From assembly GCA_030068525.1 (NCBI GenBank), contig JASJOS010000016.1, positions 62,001 to 126,000 on the forward strand: a stretch of 64,000 nt of DNA. The letters run 5' to 3'. Made by a program: the position numbers and the translations under genes. Positions 46,692 through 56,237 of the stretch are shown here, in pieces. Below the pieces are notes generated by a model. It worked only from the letters and a program-made list of their open reading frames with translations, was not told the DNA's origin and made no database searches. The stretch comes from Xanthocytophaga flava (GTDB lineage: Bacteria > Bacteroidota > Bacteroidia > Cytophagales > 172606-1). Every line of letters begins with the position of its first letter. Within the stretch, counting starts at the first letter, position 1.

Positions 46692-48122
46692 ATGCTTCGT
46701 TTTTTACTTACAGGAGGGTTTAGTTCTGTTTTTGTTGCCTGGTTTTTTCTGGTAGTGATACGATTGCCCTTGCTTATACATGGATTACCAATGATACAGC
46801 CTGAATTAAACTGGCTGCTGATAGGAGAAAGGTTGCATCGGGGATTCATGATCTATACAGAAACCTGGGATAGTCTTAGTCCTTTATCTGCTGGTGTATA
46901 TGCATTAATTGATATATTATTTGGGCGATCCCAAACGGCTTATCATATCATTGCAATGTTGTTAGTGATGCTTCAGTCCGCGTATTTCAGCATGTTTTTG
47001 CAAAGACATGAATTATATACTGAACGAACTCATTTGCCTGCATTATTATATTGTTTGTGTGCTACTCTATTCTATGACTTTTATACTTTATCGCCTGTCT
47101 TACTGGGACTTACATTTCTGTTGATAGGCCTTAATGCATTATTTACCCAACTTGACAGAGATGATGTTGATGATGAGGCATTTGGGATTGGATTTTATCT
47201 GAGTATGGCAACACTCTTTTATATCCCTTTTGGTTGGTTTACCGGTTTTGCTTTTGTCGCATTGGTTTTATTATCTGCAGTGAGGCTTCGTAAGTTTTTG
47301 TTGTTATTATTCGGTTTTACATTACCACTTGCTATTCTTTTATTATCTTTTTATCTGGTAAATGAATATGATGCTATTTATTTTAACTGGATTGCTGTAT
47401 TCTGGGAGCGATATAGTGTGATTTACGCAGACTTTAAAACTTTTATTATTATTCTGCAACCATTGGGATTATTACTAGTCTTAGCTGCCAGTCAACTGAT
47501 TGGAGGAAATACCCGTTTTATTAACTATCAGATACGTTGTCAGCAGGCTATGTTTATGTGGTTATTGGCAGCGGGTGTATCTCTTTTCTTTGCAGGTGAT
47601 TTTGCTCCTTATGTTTTCCTGGTATTTGTACCCCCGGTTGCTTTTTTTGGAACATACTATTTTGCATTAGTCAGAAAGGCATGGTTGGGAGAACTGGTAT
47701 TCTGGTTGCTGCTGGTATACATAGGATTCAATAATTTAGGGAAATTCTACCTTCCTGCATCTGCTACACTTTGGAATGATACGGCTCTGATTGTTAAGAA
47801 GAATCCGGAACACTATAATTTCCGTCAAAAACGCTTACTAGTGATAGGGCAGGGTTTAGATGAATATAAAGATAACATCCCTGCAACTCCCTATCTTACC
47901 TGGCGTTTATCTCGAAGGCATTTTGAAAATCTAGACAGTTATACAACGGTTATAGATCTGTATAATAACTTTTTACAAGATCCTCCAGAAGTTATCGTTG
48001 ATAAACATAATATAGTACCTACCTTATTTAAGAGGTTACCAGCTCTGGGACAAGAATATTCAAAAGGGACAGATCCGAATGTTTATTTCCGGAAGAGTCC
48101 TGTTAAAACCGCAAAACACTAA
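46692..48122 (+). CDS. polytopic membrane protein, DUF6427-like
   Basis: This 476-residue protein has about ten to twelve TM helices up to about residue 345, then a soluble tail of about 120 residues. An early PMIQPELNWLLIGERLHRG segment and TWDSLSPLSAG recall a large family of Bacteroidota membrane proteins (DUF6427), whose loops look glycosyltransferase C-like; I am not sure of the family. The C-terminal tail (LLVIGQG, PEVIVDKHN) may form a small alpha/beta domain. Function unknown. Two tandem 16-bp repeats lie just ahead of the start. Confidence 0.7.
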   Translation: MLRFLLTGGFSSVFVAWFFLVVIRLPLLIHGLPMIQPELNWLLIGERLHRGFMIYTETWDSLSPLSAGVYALIDILFGRSQTAYHIIAMLLVMLQSAYFSMFLQRHELYTERTHLPALLYCLCATLFYDFYTLSPVLLGLTFLLIGLNALFTQLDRDDVDDEAFGIGFYLSMATLFYIPFGWFTGFAFVALVLLSAVRLRKFLLLLFGFTLPLAILLLSFYLVNEYDAIYFNWIAVFWERYSVIYADFKTFIIILQPLGLLLVLAASQLIGGNTRFINYQIRCQQAMFMWLLAAGVSLFFAGDFAPYVFLVFVPPVAFFGTYYFALVRKAWLGELVFWLLLVYIGFNNLGKFYLPASATLWNDTALIVKKNPEHYNFRQKRLLVIGQGLDEYKDNIPATPYLTWRLSRRHFENLDSYTTVIDLYNNFLQDPPEVIVDKHNIVPTLFKRLPALGQEYSKGTDPNVYFRKSPVKTAKH

Positions 48123-48528
48123 TTCCCTAAATGTAAATAGCTATCACTGGCAGATATCTCTGTTAGTGATAGGTGTATATATGGTATAACTTATCTGGCT
48201 GTAACAGTTTAACAAGCTGCACCTCCTGACTTTAACAGGAAAATAACCTGTTTATTCTTCTTTGTTTTTAAGTGTCTTTTTTACATTTTAGTTAAGATAT
48301 AGGTTATTATTATTCAATAACTAGTAGAAATACTAAGAAATATTTGTATTAAATAAATATTAAATATAATTTATGTCAAAAAAAGGTTTTGTGTAATGGA
48401 TTGATTATTTTTGTACTTAATATGTTCGAAAATGGATGAAATTAAGATTTTTCACTATCTGAAATGACCTTCTTATTTTTCATATTTGACTCTACTACAA
48501 CCACAATTTCAGCATACTTTCATTCGCG
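48123..48528. other. intergenic region ahead of the sigma factor gene
   Basis: A 13-bp stem with two G-U pairs (48141-48153 with 48160-48172) lies just after the membrane protein stop, probably its terminator or a 3' stabiliser. A weaker AACAGG/CCTGTT hairpin (48234-48252) is followed by T-rich DNA. TATTTTTG at 48406-48413 matches the -7 box but its TTTG partner is only 14 bp away. Confidence 0.45.
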
Positions 48529-49116
48529 ATGGATAGCAAGAATACAGAATTATCTGAACAGGAGTTATTGGAAGCATTCTTGAGTGGAGATAGAAAAGCC
48601 TTTACAGCTATTTATCAACTCTATTGGCAAAAAATGTATCTGGTGGCTTATCGGAAACTGAAAGATAAACAAGCCGCAGAAGAGATTATTCAGGATATAT
48701 TCGTGAAGTTATGGAAGAATAGAGCAACTGTACACATTACCAGACTGGATTACTATCTGTTTACTGCTGTCAGATATTCAATTATAGATCATATTCGTTC
48801 TGAAATAGTTCATGGAGAATATGAACAGTACTATAAAGCATTTTTATCAATAGAAGATTCAAATACAGAAAACACAATAGCTTTTAATGAATTAATATCT
48901 ACTATTACAAATGGGTTGGATATACTCCCCGAAAAATCAAGGGAAGTTTTCAGACTGAACCGGTTGGAACATTGGCCTGTTGCTCAAATTGCTGAACATC
49001 TGGATCTTTCTGAGAAAGCGGTTGAGTATCATTTGACTAAATCGCTGAAATCTATGAGAGTATATTTGAAAGACCATTTAATCCTGATTCTTGTTGTACT
49101 TTCAGCGTTGTTCTAA
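48529..49116 (+). CDS. ECF-type RNA polymerase sigma factor
   Basis: This 195-residue sigma factor has region 2 (about 25-95, with FTAIYQLYWQKMYLVAYRKL, AEEIIQDIFVKLWKNR and a YLFTAVRYSIIDHIR segment) and region 4 (about 130-180, LPEKSREVFRLNRLEHWPVAQIAEHLDLSEKAVEYHL, a clear helix-turn-helix). There is no region 3, as in ECF factors. It is of the Bacteroidota type tied to FecR and SusC genes, and here those follow directly. A hydrophobic C-terminal tail (LILILVVLSALF) is common in this group. It should be held by the FecR protein until SusC binds substrate. Confidence 0.93.
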   Translation: MDSKNTELSEQELLEAFLSGDRKAFTAIYQLYWQKMYLVAYRKLKDKQAAEEIIQDIFVKLWKNRATVHITRLDYYLFTAVRYSIIDHIRSEIVHGEYEQYYKAFLSIEDSNTENTIAFNELISTITNGLDILPEKSREVFRLNRLEHWPVAQIAEHLDLSEKAVEYHLTKSLKSMRVYLKDHLILILVVLSALF

Positions 49117-49460
49117 GAAATACATTATTTTTGGGTTCTTCCTGCTAATGCTCTCAGTATAAGCAATATTTGTTTGTACTGAGAGCATTATTTGTTAAAT
49201 AATAAACTGACTACTATACTTTTTATCTGATTACTTAGCTATTCCTCCTTCCTGTTTTTCATTAACAGGTAAAATTATTCTGCTATCGACCCCTCCTTTC
49301 TCTATCAGCAAGAATAAGTTATATATTTTGAAGAATATTACATATTTATATTCAATAATATATAAACTTTTCAAGAAAATATAAAAACATTTAGGATAAA
49401 TGTCTGGTTGTACGACTTCTATATATGAAAGGGTAATCTGCTTTGTTCATCTCTGAAGTT
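49117..49460. other. intergenic region with strong hairpin
   Basis: A perfect 14-bp stem (49146-49159 with 49177-49190) with a 17-base loop follows the sigma factor stop by 29 bases and looks like its terminator. The remaining 270 bases before fecR are AT-rich with no recognisable motif. Confidence 0.55.
49146..49195 (+). terminator. sigma factor gene terminator
   Basis: 14-bp perfect stem (TAATGCTCTCAGTA and its complement) followed by TTTGTT. It implies fecR is transcribed separately or by read-through. Confidence 0.6.
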
Positions 49461-50534
49461 ATGACTAAAATAGAATTTCATCAATTACTGCAACGATATC
49501 TTCAGGGTAATTGTACCAAAGAAGAAATGCTGAAGATACATCGATGGTATTCTCTTCTGGAAAATCAATCACAGTTGGATTTGACACATGAAGAGAAAGA
49601 CCAGTTAGAACATAGATTATGGGCGAATATCAATGATGAAATAGACGAGTCAGAGAAAGTCATTCCATTAGAATCTGGCAAAAGAAAAAATAGGTTTTTT
49701 GTTTATGCAGGAGTCGCAGCAGCTTGTGTTGTAATAACAGTTGCTTCTTTTCTTTTTTTTACAAGAAAGATCTTTCCTGAAAAAGAGATCTATGTATTTG
49801 AAAAGAATATTGAATTGATTTCTGAGCAAAATCAAAGTACTATAATAAAAAAAATAGTTTTACAGGATAAGAGTATCATACATCTTTCTCCCAATAGTAG
49901 TATTTCATATCCCAAAATCTTTGATTCTCGTAAAAGAGAAATACAATTAGTTGGAGATGCATTTTTTGAGATTACTAAAGATCCTGAAAAACCATTCTTA
50001 GTATACACAGGCCGACTTGTTACAAAGGTATTAGGAACTAGTTTCTGGATTAAAACAAAAGATCAATCAAACTCTATAGAAGTAGATGTAGCAACGGGTA
50101 AAGTCTCTGTATATGAAAATTCAGCTTATGAAAAATCTGCCGAGTCAGATCAAAATATTACAGCTAGTGAGAAGTCTACTAATAATGGTGTAATTCTTAC
50201 TCCAAATCAACGAGTTGAGTTTTTTGAAAAAGGCGGGCATTGGGTGACAGGACTGGTCGAAAAGCCTATTGAAATCAAAGAGATTAAGAATACACCTTTA
50301 CCAGAGAAGTTAGTTTACAATGATAAGCCAATTCTGGAAATATTGAGTGGTCTGGAACAACGCTATGGGATAGAGATTGTTCCAGCAAGTGAAAAACTAA
50401 ACGCCTGCACCTTTACGGGTGACATTACCGAGATGCCATTATACGAGAAGCTAGATTTGTTGTGCCAGTCAATTGGAGCAACGTATGAAATCAAAGGAAC
50501 TCGGATATTGATCTCAGGTAATGGATGTGACTAA
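49461..50534 (+). CDS. FecR-type anti-sigma factor
   Basis: The protein has 357 residues from the ATG at 49461 (a TTG at 49443 is less likely). The cytoplasmic N-terminal part (1-70, with FHQLLQRYLQGNCTKEE) binds the sigma factor. One TM helix lies at about 76-97, then the FecR domain (about 110-215, with VLQDKSIIHLSPNSSISYP and GDAFFEITKDPEKPFLVYTG). The C-terminal DUF4974 domain (about 275-350, with LVYNDKPILEILSGLEQRYGIEI) contacts the SusC STN domain. This is the normal order for surface signalling. It sits between the sigma factor and susC. Confidence 0.93.
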   Translation: MTKIEFHQLLQRYLQGNCTKEEMLKIHRWYSLLENQSQLDLTHEEKDQLEHRLWANINDEIDESEKVIPLESGKRKNRFFVYAGVAAACVVITVASFLFFTRKIFPEKEIYVFEKNIELISEQNQSTIIKKIVLQDKSIIHLSPNSSISYPKIFDSRKREIQLVGDAFFEITKDPEKPFLVYTGRLVTKVLGTSFWIKTKDQSNSIEVDVATGKVSVYENSAYEKSAESDQNITASEKSTNNGVILTPNQRVEFFEKGGHWVTGLVEKPIEIKEIKNTPLPEKLVYNDKPILEILSGLEQRYGIEIVPASEKLNACTFTGDITEMPLYEKLDLLCQSIGATYEIKGTRILISGNGCD

Positions 50535-50633
50535 GTATTGAATTGCCTCATATTTTTTCAATCAATGTTTATTAATCCATCACCTTGTTCAAATGATATA
50601 ATAATCTACCATTTACTAATTCAGAGAAGCTAA

Positions 50634-50667
50634 AAAAGCCAATAGTGCGCTACCACCATTGGCTTTT
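50634..50667 (+). terminator. hairpin ahead of susC
   Basis: A 10-bp stem AAAAGCCAAT (50634-50643) with 50658-50667, loop 14 bases. It lies 100 bases after fecR and 98 before the susC ATG. The T run after the stem is short, so it may be a weak terminator or attenuator controlling entry to susC. Confidence 0.5.
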
Positions 50668-50764
50668 ATGAGCCTTGTCTCAAAAAGACACATTTATCCT
50701 GCTAAGATAAATGAACGGCTCCCCTTTGTCCTATTTTTTCCACAAAACAGAAACAGTTAAAAGT

Positions 50765-53700
50765 ATGAAAAGAATCCGACAATTGCAACCGTATGCATTA
50801 TTCTGCATGCTTATGAAGATCTCTTTAACTCAATTATGTATCGCTTTTGTTTTTGCATCGTTCTCGTATGCACATGAAATAAAGGCTCAGGATGTACTCG
50901 ATCGAAGTATATCATTGAAAATGGAGAATACCGATTTACGAAAGGTATTAAGTTCAATTGAAGATCAGACAGGAGTAAAGTTTGTATACAGTAGAAAAAC
51001 TATCAAAGCAGATCGCCCGGTTTCTATTCACACAGTGGATCAGAAGCTTTCTACTGTGTTAACAACTATCTTAAGTCCTCTGGATATTTCCTATCAGGTT
51101 GTTTCAGGACGTATATTATTAACTGCCGACCAGATGTCTGCTATTGATGCGGGCATTTTTGAGGCAAGTGCTAATGTGGCTCCTGCACTTACGGTAACAG
51201 GTAAAGTTACAGATGATAAAGGGGAAGGAGTACCAGGGGTGAGTGTTGTTCTCAAAGGTACAACAACAGGTACAGTAACAAACACAGAGGGAGTTTATTC
51301 TTTGACAGTACCTGATGGGTCAGGAACATTGGTGTTCTCGTTTATTGGATATACAACACAAGAAGTTGCTATTGGCAACCGAACCACTGTCGATGTTACA
51401 TTAGGTGCTGATGTTACAGCTTTAAATGAAGTTGTAGTTGTTGGTTACGGAACTCAGCAGAAAAAAGATCTGACAGGTGCTGTGGCAGTTGTAAATGTAG
51501 ATCAGATGACCAAACAACCCACTGCACAGGTAGAAAATATGTTGCAAGGTCAAGCTGCTGGGGTAACGGTATTAGGATCTGGTCAGCCTGGTCAGTCTCC
51601 AAGAGTGCAAATTCGCGGGTTTAACACATTTGGTAATAACCAGCCTTTATATGTAATCGATGGTGTACCTACTCAGAATATCAATGACATCAACCCAAAT
51701 GATATTCAAACTATGCAGGTATTAAAAGATGCAGGTTCTGCGTCTATCTATGGTTCACGTGCTGCTAATGGAGTTGTGATTATTACAACAAAGAAAGGTG
51801 CAAGTAAAATTAAAGTTACGTATGATGCCTACTATGGTGTGCAGGTACCTAAAGGTGGAAATGTATGGAATACTCTTTCCCCTCAAGGAATGGCAGATCT
51901 GCGACGTGTAGCCAAAATTAACTCAGGTGCTGCTACAAATAATGATGAACAATACAGAGAAGTAGATAATACTTTTGTTCTTCCTGATTATCTGGTGGCT
52001 GGTACTACATATGGGGCACAACTACAGGCAGGAAATCCTGCTTTAAATGAAAGTTTGTATAATGTTAATCCAAATTATACTAGTAAAGATGAATACGATA
52101 AATTTTATCGTATAGTCCGTGCCAATAAATCTGGAACTGATTGGTTTCATGAAATCTTTAAAAATGCACCCATTACAAGCCATAACTTATCATTAAGTGG
52201 TGGTGGAGATCAAGGAAGCTACTTCTTTTCGGTAAATTACTTTAATCAGCAGGGAACCTTGATTAATACTTATAACAAGCGTTATACTATCCGCTCAAAC
52301 AGCCAGTATAACGTTTCCAAGCATATTCGAATAGGGGAAAATCTTGCATTCTCTGTTACAGATAATCCACGTGTTGCTACTTTGGATGAAGGAAGTGCAA
52401 TAGGTCATGCTTTTCGGGAACAACCTATTATTCCAGTCTATGATATTGCAGGAAACTTTGCAGGGTCTTTTGCCAAAGATATGGGAAATGCTCGCAATCC
52501 GGTTGCTATTCAAAAACGTACTGCTAATAACAGAGGGCTTTCGAACAGATTGATTGGTAATATTTATGGGGAGGTCGATTTGTTCAATCACTTTACTGCC
52601 CGGACTAGTTTTGGTGGAGAATTATATAACTGGAATAGTCGGTCATTCTCATTCCCTGAATACGAAAATGCAGAAAATAATACTGCAAATTCATATACAG
52701 AACAAAATGGTAGTGGATTTAACTGGACATGGACCAATACTGTGAATTATCACCAGAATTTTAATCAGATTCATGATATAAAGGTAGTTGTAGGAACGGA
52801 GGCATATAATGCAGTAGACAAAACGCTGGGTGGAACTACACAAGGTTATTTCTCATTTGATCCGAATTATACTAATCTTACTACTGGAGCTGCTTCTCCT
52901 ACAAACTATAGTACTAATCTATCTAACTCATTATTCGCGCTGATTGGTCGGGTTGACTATAATCTGAAAGATAAATATTTATTAGGATTTGTAGTACGTC
53001 GTGATGGTTCTTCTAAGTTTTTGAAAACACAATATGGTTGGTTCCCAGCAGTAAGTGCTGCCTGGAGAATATCTCAGGAAGAATTTATGAAGAATATAAG
53101 CTGGTTAACAGATTTAAAACTTCGTGCTGGATATGGTTCACTAGGAAATCAGCTGAATGTAAGAGCTGGTAATGCTTTTACCACTTATGGCTCCAATCGT
53201 TCCAGTACTTATTATGATCTTGGAGGTACTAACTCAACAACTGTATTTGGTATAAATAGAACGCAAATCGGAGCTCCAAATGCGAAGTGGGAGTCTGTAA
53301 TTAATAGCAATGTTGGTTTGGATGCAACCTTATTCAGTGGTGCATTGGATGTTACAGTTGATTACTATAACAAGGAAATCAGAGATCTGCTATATAACCC
53401 TGAATTACCAGGTACAGCTGGATCTGCAACTGCCCCTTTTATAAATGTTGCCCAAATGCGTAATCAAGGGTTGGATGCTTCTGTGACTGGACATATCAAT
53501 GTAACCAATGATCTGAAACTGAATATTACAGGAACAATCACTACCTATAATAACAAGATTCTTAAAGTTTCAAATGGGGCAGGATATTTTGATGAAGAAG
53601 GTCGTCGCTTTAATGGTAGCTTTATTGTGAGAAATCAAGTAGGAAGTCCATTAGGTTCATTCTTTGGATATAAGTTGAATGGTTTCTGGGATGATCAGGC

Positions 53701-54370
53701 TGAAATTGATGCTGCCAATGAGGAGGCTCGTTCTGCTACTGGTAATGCAACTGCGGTATATCAGTCAGATATAAAAGTGGGTCGTTTCCGGTATGCAGAC
53801 ATTAATGGTGATGGTCGTATTACAGATGCTGATCGTACTGTATTAGGTAATCCAAATCCTAAATTTACATATGGTCTGAATATTTCAGCTACTTATAAAA
53901 ACTTTGATTTCTTTATCTTCCTGTATGGTTCTCAGGGAAATGATATATGGAATAATGTAAAATGGTGGACTGACTTCTATCCTAACTTTTTGGGTGCAAA
54001 AAGCAAGACCGCTTTGTATGATTCATGGACTCCAGAGCACCATAATGCAAAAGCTCCTATTCAGGAAACAGGTGGTTCATTCAGCACAACTAGTGTACCT
54101 AACTCCTATTATGTAGAGAAAGGATCTTATCTAAGAGCTAAAAACGTACAATTAGGTTATTCACTACCTACGAGTTTGCTGCAAAAAGTTCGTGTAGAAA
54201 GACTACGTGTTTATGTACAGGCGGCGAATCTGTTTACACTCACGAAGTATTCTGGCGTAGATCCTGAGGTAGGGTTTACAAATGCTGATAGAAACACAAC
54301 ATTTAATATTGACGAAGGAGCGTATCCAAATCAGCGTCAGTTTATCATGGGTCTTAATCTTACATTTTAA
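50765..54370 (+). CDS. SusC/RagA family TonB-linked outer-membrane transporter with STN domain
   Basis: The protein has 1201 residues from the ATG at 50765; an in-frame ATG 18 codons earlier would bury the signal. Order: signal peptide (to about 45, ending EIKAQ), STN signalling domain (about 50-125), carboxypeptidase-like beta-sandwich (about 140-220, VTGKVTDDKGEGVPGV), TonB box and plug (from EVVVVGYGTQQKKDLTGAV at about 225 to about 350), then a 22-stranded barrel to the C-terminal aromatic (MGLNLTF). The STN domain shows it talks to the FecR protein. Substrate, probably a glycan or peptide, cannot be read from sequence. Confidence 0.95.
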   Translation: MKRIRQLQPYALFCMLMKISLTQLCIAFVFASFSYAHEIKAQDVLDRSISLKMENTDLRKVLSSIEDQTGVKFVYSRKTIKADRPVSIHTVDQKLSTVLTTILSPLDISYQVVSGRILLTADQMSAIDAGIFEASANVAPALTVTGKVTDDKGEGVPGVSVVLKGTTTGTVTNTEGVYSLTVPDGSGTLVFSFIGYTTQEVAIGNRTTVDVTLGADVTALNEVVVVGYGTQQKKDLTGAVAVVNVDQMTKQPTAQVENMLQGQAAGVTVLGSGQPGQSPRVQIRGFNTFGNNQPLYVIDGVPTQNINDINPNDIQTMQVLKDAGSASIYGSRAANGVVIITTKKGASKIKVTYDAYYGVQVPKGGNVWNTLSPQGMADLRRVAKINSGAATNNDEQYREVDNTFVLPDYLVAGTTYGAQLQAGNPALNESLYNVNPNYTSKDEYDKFYRIVRANKSGTDWFHEIFKNAPITSHNLSLSGGGDQGSYFFSVNYFNQQGTLINTYNKRYTIRSNSQYNVSKHIRIGENLAFSVTDNPRVATLDEGSAIGHAFREQPIIPVYDIAGNFAGSFAKDMGNARNPVAIQKRTANNRGLSNRLIGNIYGEVDLFNHFTARTSFGGELYNWNSRSFSFPEYENAENNTANSYTEQNGSGFNWTWTNTVNYHQNFNQIHDIKVVVGTEAYNAVDKTLGGTTQGYFSFDPNYTNLTTGAASPTNYSTNLSNSLFALIGRVDYNLKDKYLLGFVVRRDGSSKFLKTQYGWFPAVSAAWRISQEEFMKNISWLTDLKLRAGYGSLGNQLNVRAGNAFTTYGSNRSSTYYDLGGTNSTTVFGINRTQIGAPNAKWESVINSNVGLDATLFSGALDVTVDYYNKEIRDLLYNPELPGTAGSATAPFINVAQMRNQGLDASVTGHINVTNDLKLNITGTITTYNNKILKVSNGAGYFDEEGRRFNGSFIVRNQVGSPLGSFFGYKLNGFWDDQAEIDAANEEARSATGNATAVYQSDIKVGRFRYADINGDGRITDADRTVLGNPNPKFTYGLNISATYKNFDFFIFLYGSQGNDIWNNVKWWTDFYPNFLGAKSKTALYDSWTPEHHNAKAPIQETGGSFSTTSVPNSYYVEKGSYLRAKNVQLGYSLPTSLLQKVRVERLRVYVQAANLFTLTKYSGVDPEVGFTNADRNTTFNIDEGAYPNQRQFIMGLNLTF

Positions 54371-54390
54371 TTACTGAAAACTGAATTGAA

Positions 54391-56175
54391 ATGAGAAAGT
54401 CTAAATTTATATTGATTCTTGCAATTGCTGCTTCCCTGCCTCTGTTTTATTCCTGTGGAGATAGTTTCCTGGATAAACCAGCTCAGGGAGCACTAAATGA
54501 TGCTCAGTTGGCAAATAGAGCAGGGCTAGATGCTGTATTGACAGGTGCTTATGCAGCACTGGACGGTGCTCGTCAGGATAACCAAAACTTTAGCGGAAGT
54601 AATGCATGGGAAGCTGCACCCGATAATTGGGTATATGGCAGTGTAGCTGGTGGTGATGCTCATAAAGGAAGTGATGGCTCTGACCAACCTGCCATTGATG
54701 CCATCGCCAGATATCTTGTTGATCCAAGCAACGGTTATCTGAATAGCAAATGGAGAACTTTGTATGAAGGAATTACCAGAGCTAATTCTGTACTTGTTCT
54801 TGTAAAACTAGCTAAGGATATTACAGAGGATGAGGCGAAAAGCTTTGAAGGACAAGCGCGCTTTCTGAGAGGACATTATTATTTTGAACTTCGCAAGATG
54901 TTTAAGCATGTACCTTGGATCGATGAAACTACCACTGACTTTAATCAACCCAATACAGAAGAGATCTGGCCAAAAATAGAAGCTGACTTTTTATTTGCCT
55001 ACCAGAATCTTCCTGCTACACATTCACAGGTTGGACGTGTGAACAAATGGGCTGCAGGGTCTTATTTAGCTAAAACATATCTGTATGAGAAAAAATATAA
55101 TGAGGCAAAACCTGTCTTTGATGATGTAATTGCGAATGGAGTTACTTCCAATGGTTTAAAATATGGATTAACAGATAATTATGAAGATAACTTTAATCCA
55201 GCAGTAGAGAACAATAAGGAGTCCATATTTGCCATTCAACAGGTTGCTAATGATGGAACAAATATGATTGGAAATGCCAATAATGGTGGTATGCTGAATT
55301 TTCCATACAACAGTCCTTTCCGTTGTTGTGGTTTTTATCAACCATCGCAAGACTTGGTTAACTCATTTCGTACCAATGCTACAGGTCTACCTTTCCTAGA
55401 TACTTATAATACCAATGCTGTAAAAAGCGATATGGGAATTAAATCAGACCAAGCCTATACTCCAGATGCCGGTTCTCTCGATCCACGATTAGACTGGACT
55501 GTTGGGCGTAGAGGTATTCCTTACCTGGATTGGGGACTTCATCCGGGAGCTAGCTGGGTTCGTGACCAAAGTTATTCAGGACCCTATGCTCCTAAGAAAA
55601 ATGTATATTGGCAGGTTACACAAGATAAATATGCAGACCAACATACATGGGCTCCTGGTACTGCTATTAATATTTTAGTAATTCGTTATGCTGATGTACT
55701 CCTGATGGCCGCAGAGGTTGAAGCTCAGTTAGGCAATCTGGATCAAGCACAAGCGTATGTAAACCAAGTGCGTGCAAGAGCTGCAAATCCTGCGAGTTAT
55801 GTATATCAGTATAAGGATAATTCTGCTCCTTTGAATGGGTTCTCAACTACTCCCGCTGCTGATTATAATGTATCACAATATCCTGCAGGTAATTTTGCTG
55901 CAAATGGACAAGCATATGCGTTAAAAGCAATTTACTTTGAACGTAAACTTGAATTGGCAATGGAAGGTCATCGTTTCTTTGATCTGGTACGTTGGGGAAT
56001 TGCAGAAGCAACATTGGATGCTTATTTAGCTTACGAATCCAAGATTACGGGTGATCTTAAAGGAGGAGATTTTACAGCTCCTCAGGATGAGTATTATCCA
56101 ATACCTCAACGGCAAATCGATTTGCAAATGGTGAACGGCAAGTCGACTTTGACACAGAATGATGGATATAAATGA
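54391..56175 (+). CDS. SusD/RagB family surface lipoprotein
   Basis: This 594-residue protein has a lipoprotein signal with Cys22 (LFYSCGDSFLDKP). SusD fold signs are the TPR-like N-terminal half (LLNGAYAALDG-like segment at about 50, EGQARFLRGHYYFELRKMF), and the C-terminal RagB/SusD block (about 425-594, with IRYADVLLMAAEVEAQLG, YVNQVRARA and ERKLELAMEGHRFFDLVRWG). It caps SusC and binds the substrate at the surface. It begins 20 bases after susC, so they are co-transcribed. Many Trp residues in loops may stack on sugars. Confidence 0.95.
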   Translation: MRKSKFILILAIAASLPLFYSCGDSFLDKPAQGALNDAQLANRAGLDAVLTGAYAALDGARQDNQNFSGSNAWEAAPDNWVYGSVAGGDAHKGSDGSDQPAIDAIARYLVDPSNGYLNSKWRTLYEGITRANSVLVLVKLAKDITEDEAKSFEGQARFLRGHYYFELRKMFKHVPWIDETTTDFNQPNTEEIWPKIEADFLFAYQNLPATHSQVGRVNKWAAGSYLAKTYLYEKKYNEAKPVFDDVIANGVTSNGLKYGLTDNYEDNFNPAVENNKESIFAIQQVANDGTNMIGNANNGGMLNFPYNSPFRCCGFYQPSQDLVNSFRTNATGLPFLDTYNTNAVKSDMGIKSDQAYTPDAGSLDPRLDWTVGRRGIPYLDWGLHPGASWVRDQSYSGPYAPKKNVYWQVTQDKYADQHTWAPGTAINILVIRYADVLLMAAEVEAQLGNLDQAQAYVNQVRARAANPASYVYQYKDNSAPLNGFSTTPAADYNVSQYPAGNFAANGQAYALKAIYFERKLELAMEGHRFFDLVRWGIAEATLDAYLAYESKITGDLKGGDFTAPQDEYYPIPQRQIDLQMVNGKSTLTQNDGYK

Positions 56176-56192
56176 AAAATAAAATTTTAGTG

Positions 56193-56223
56193 AAAAGGTA
56201 GCTTTTAAAGCTACCTTTTTTTA
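56193..56223 (+). terminator. susC-susD operon terminator
   Basis: A perfect 12-bp stem AAAAGGTAGCTT (56193-56204) with 56208-56219, 3-base loop, then a T run. It ends the operon 18 bases after susD. Confidence 0.85.
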
Positions 56224-56237
56224 TAACCTGTAAGTAA

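Noticed and set aside
48388..48413. TTTG/TATTTTTG promoter for the sigma factor gene
   Set aside because: Spacing is 14 bp instead of 19-21 bp, so only the -7 half is kept as a note.
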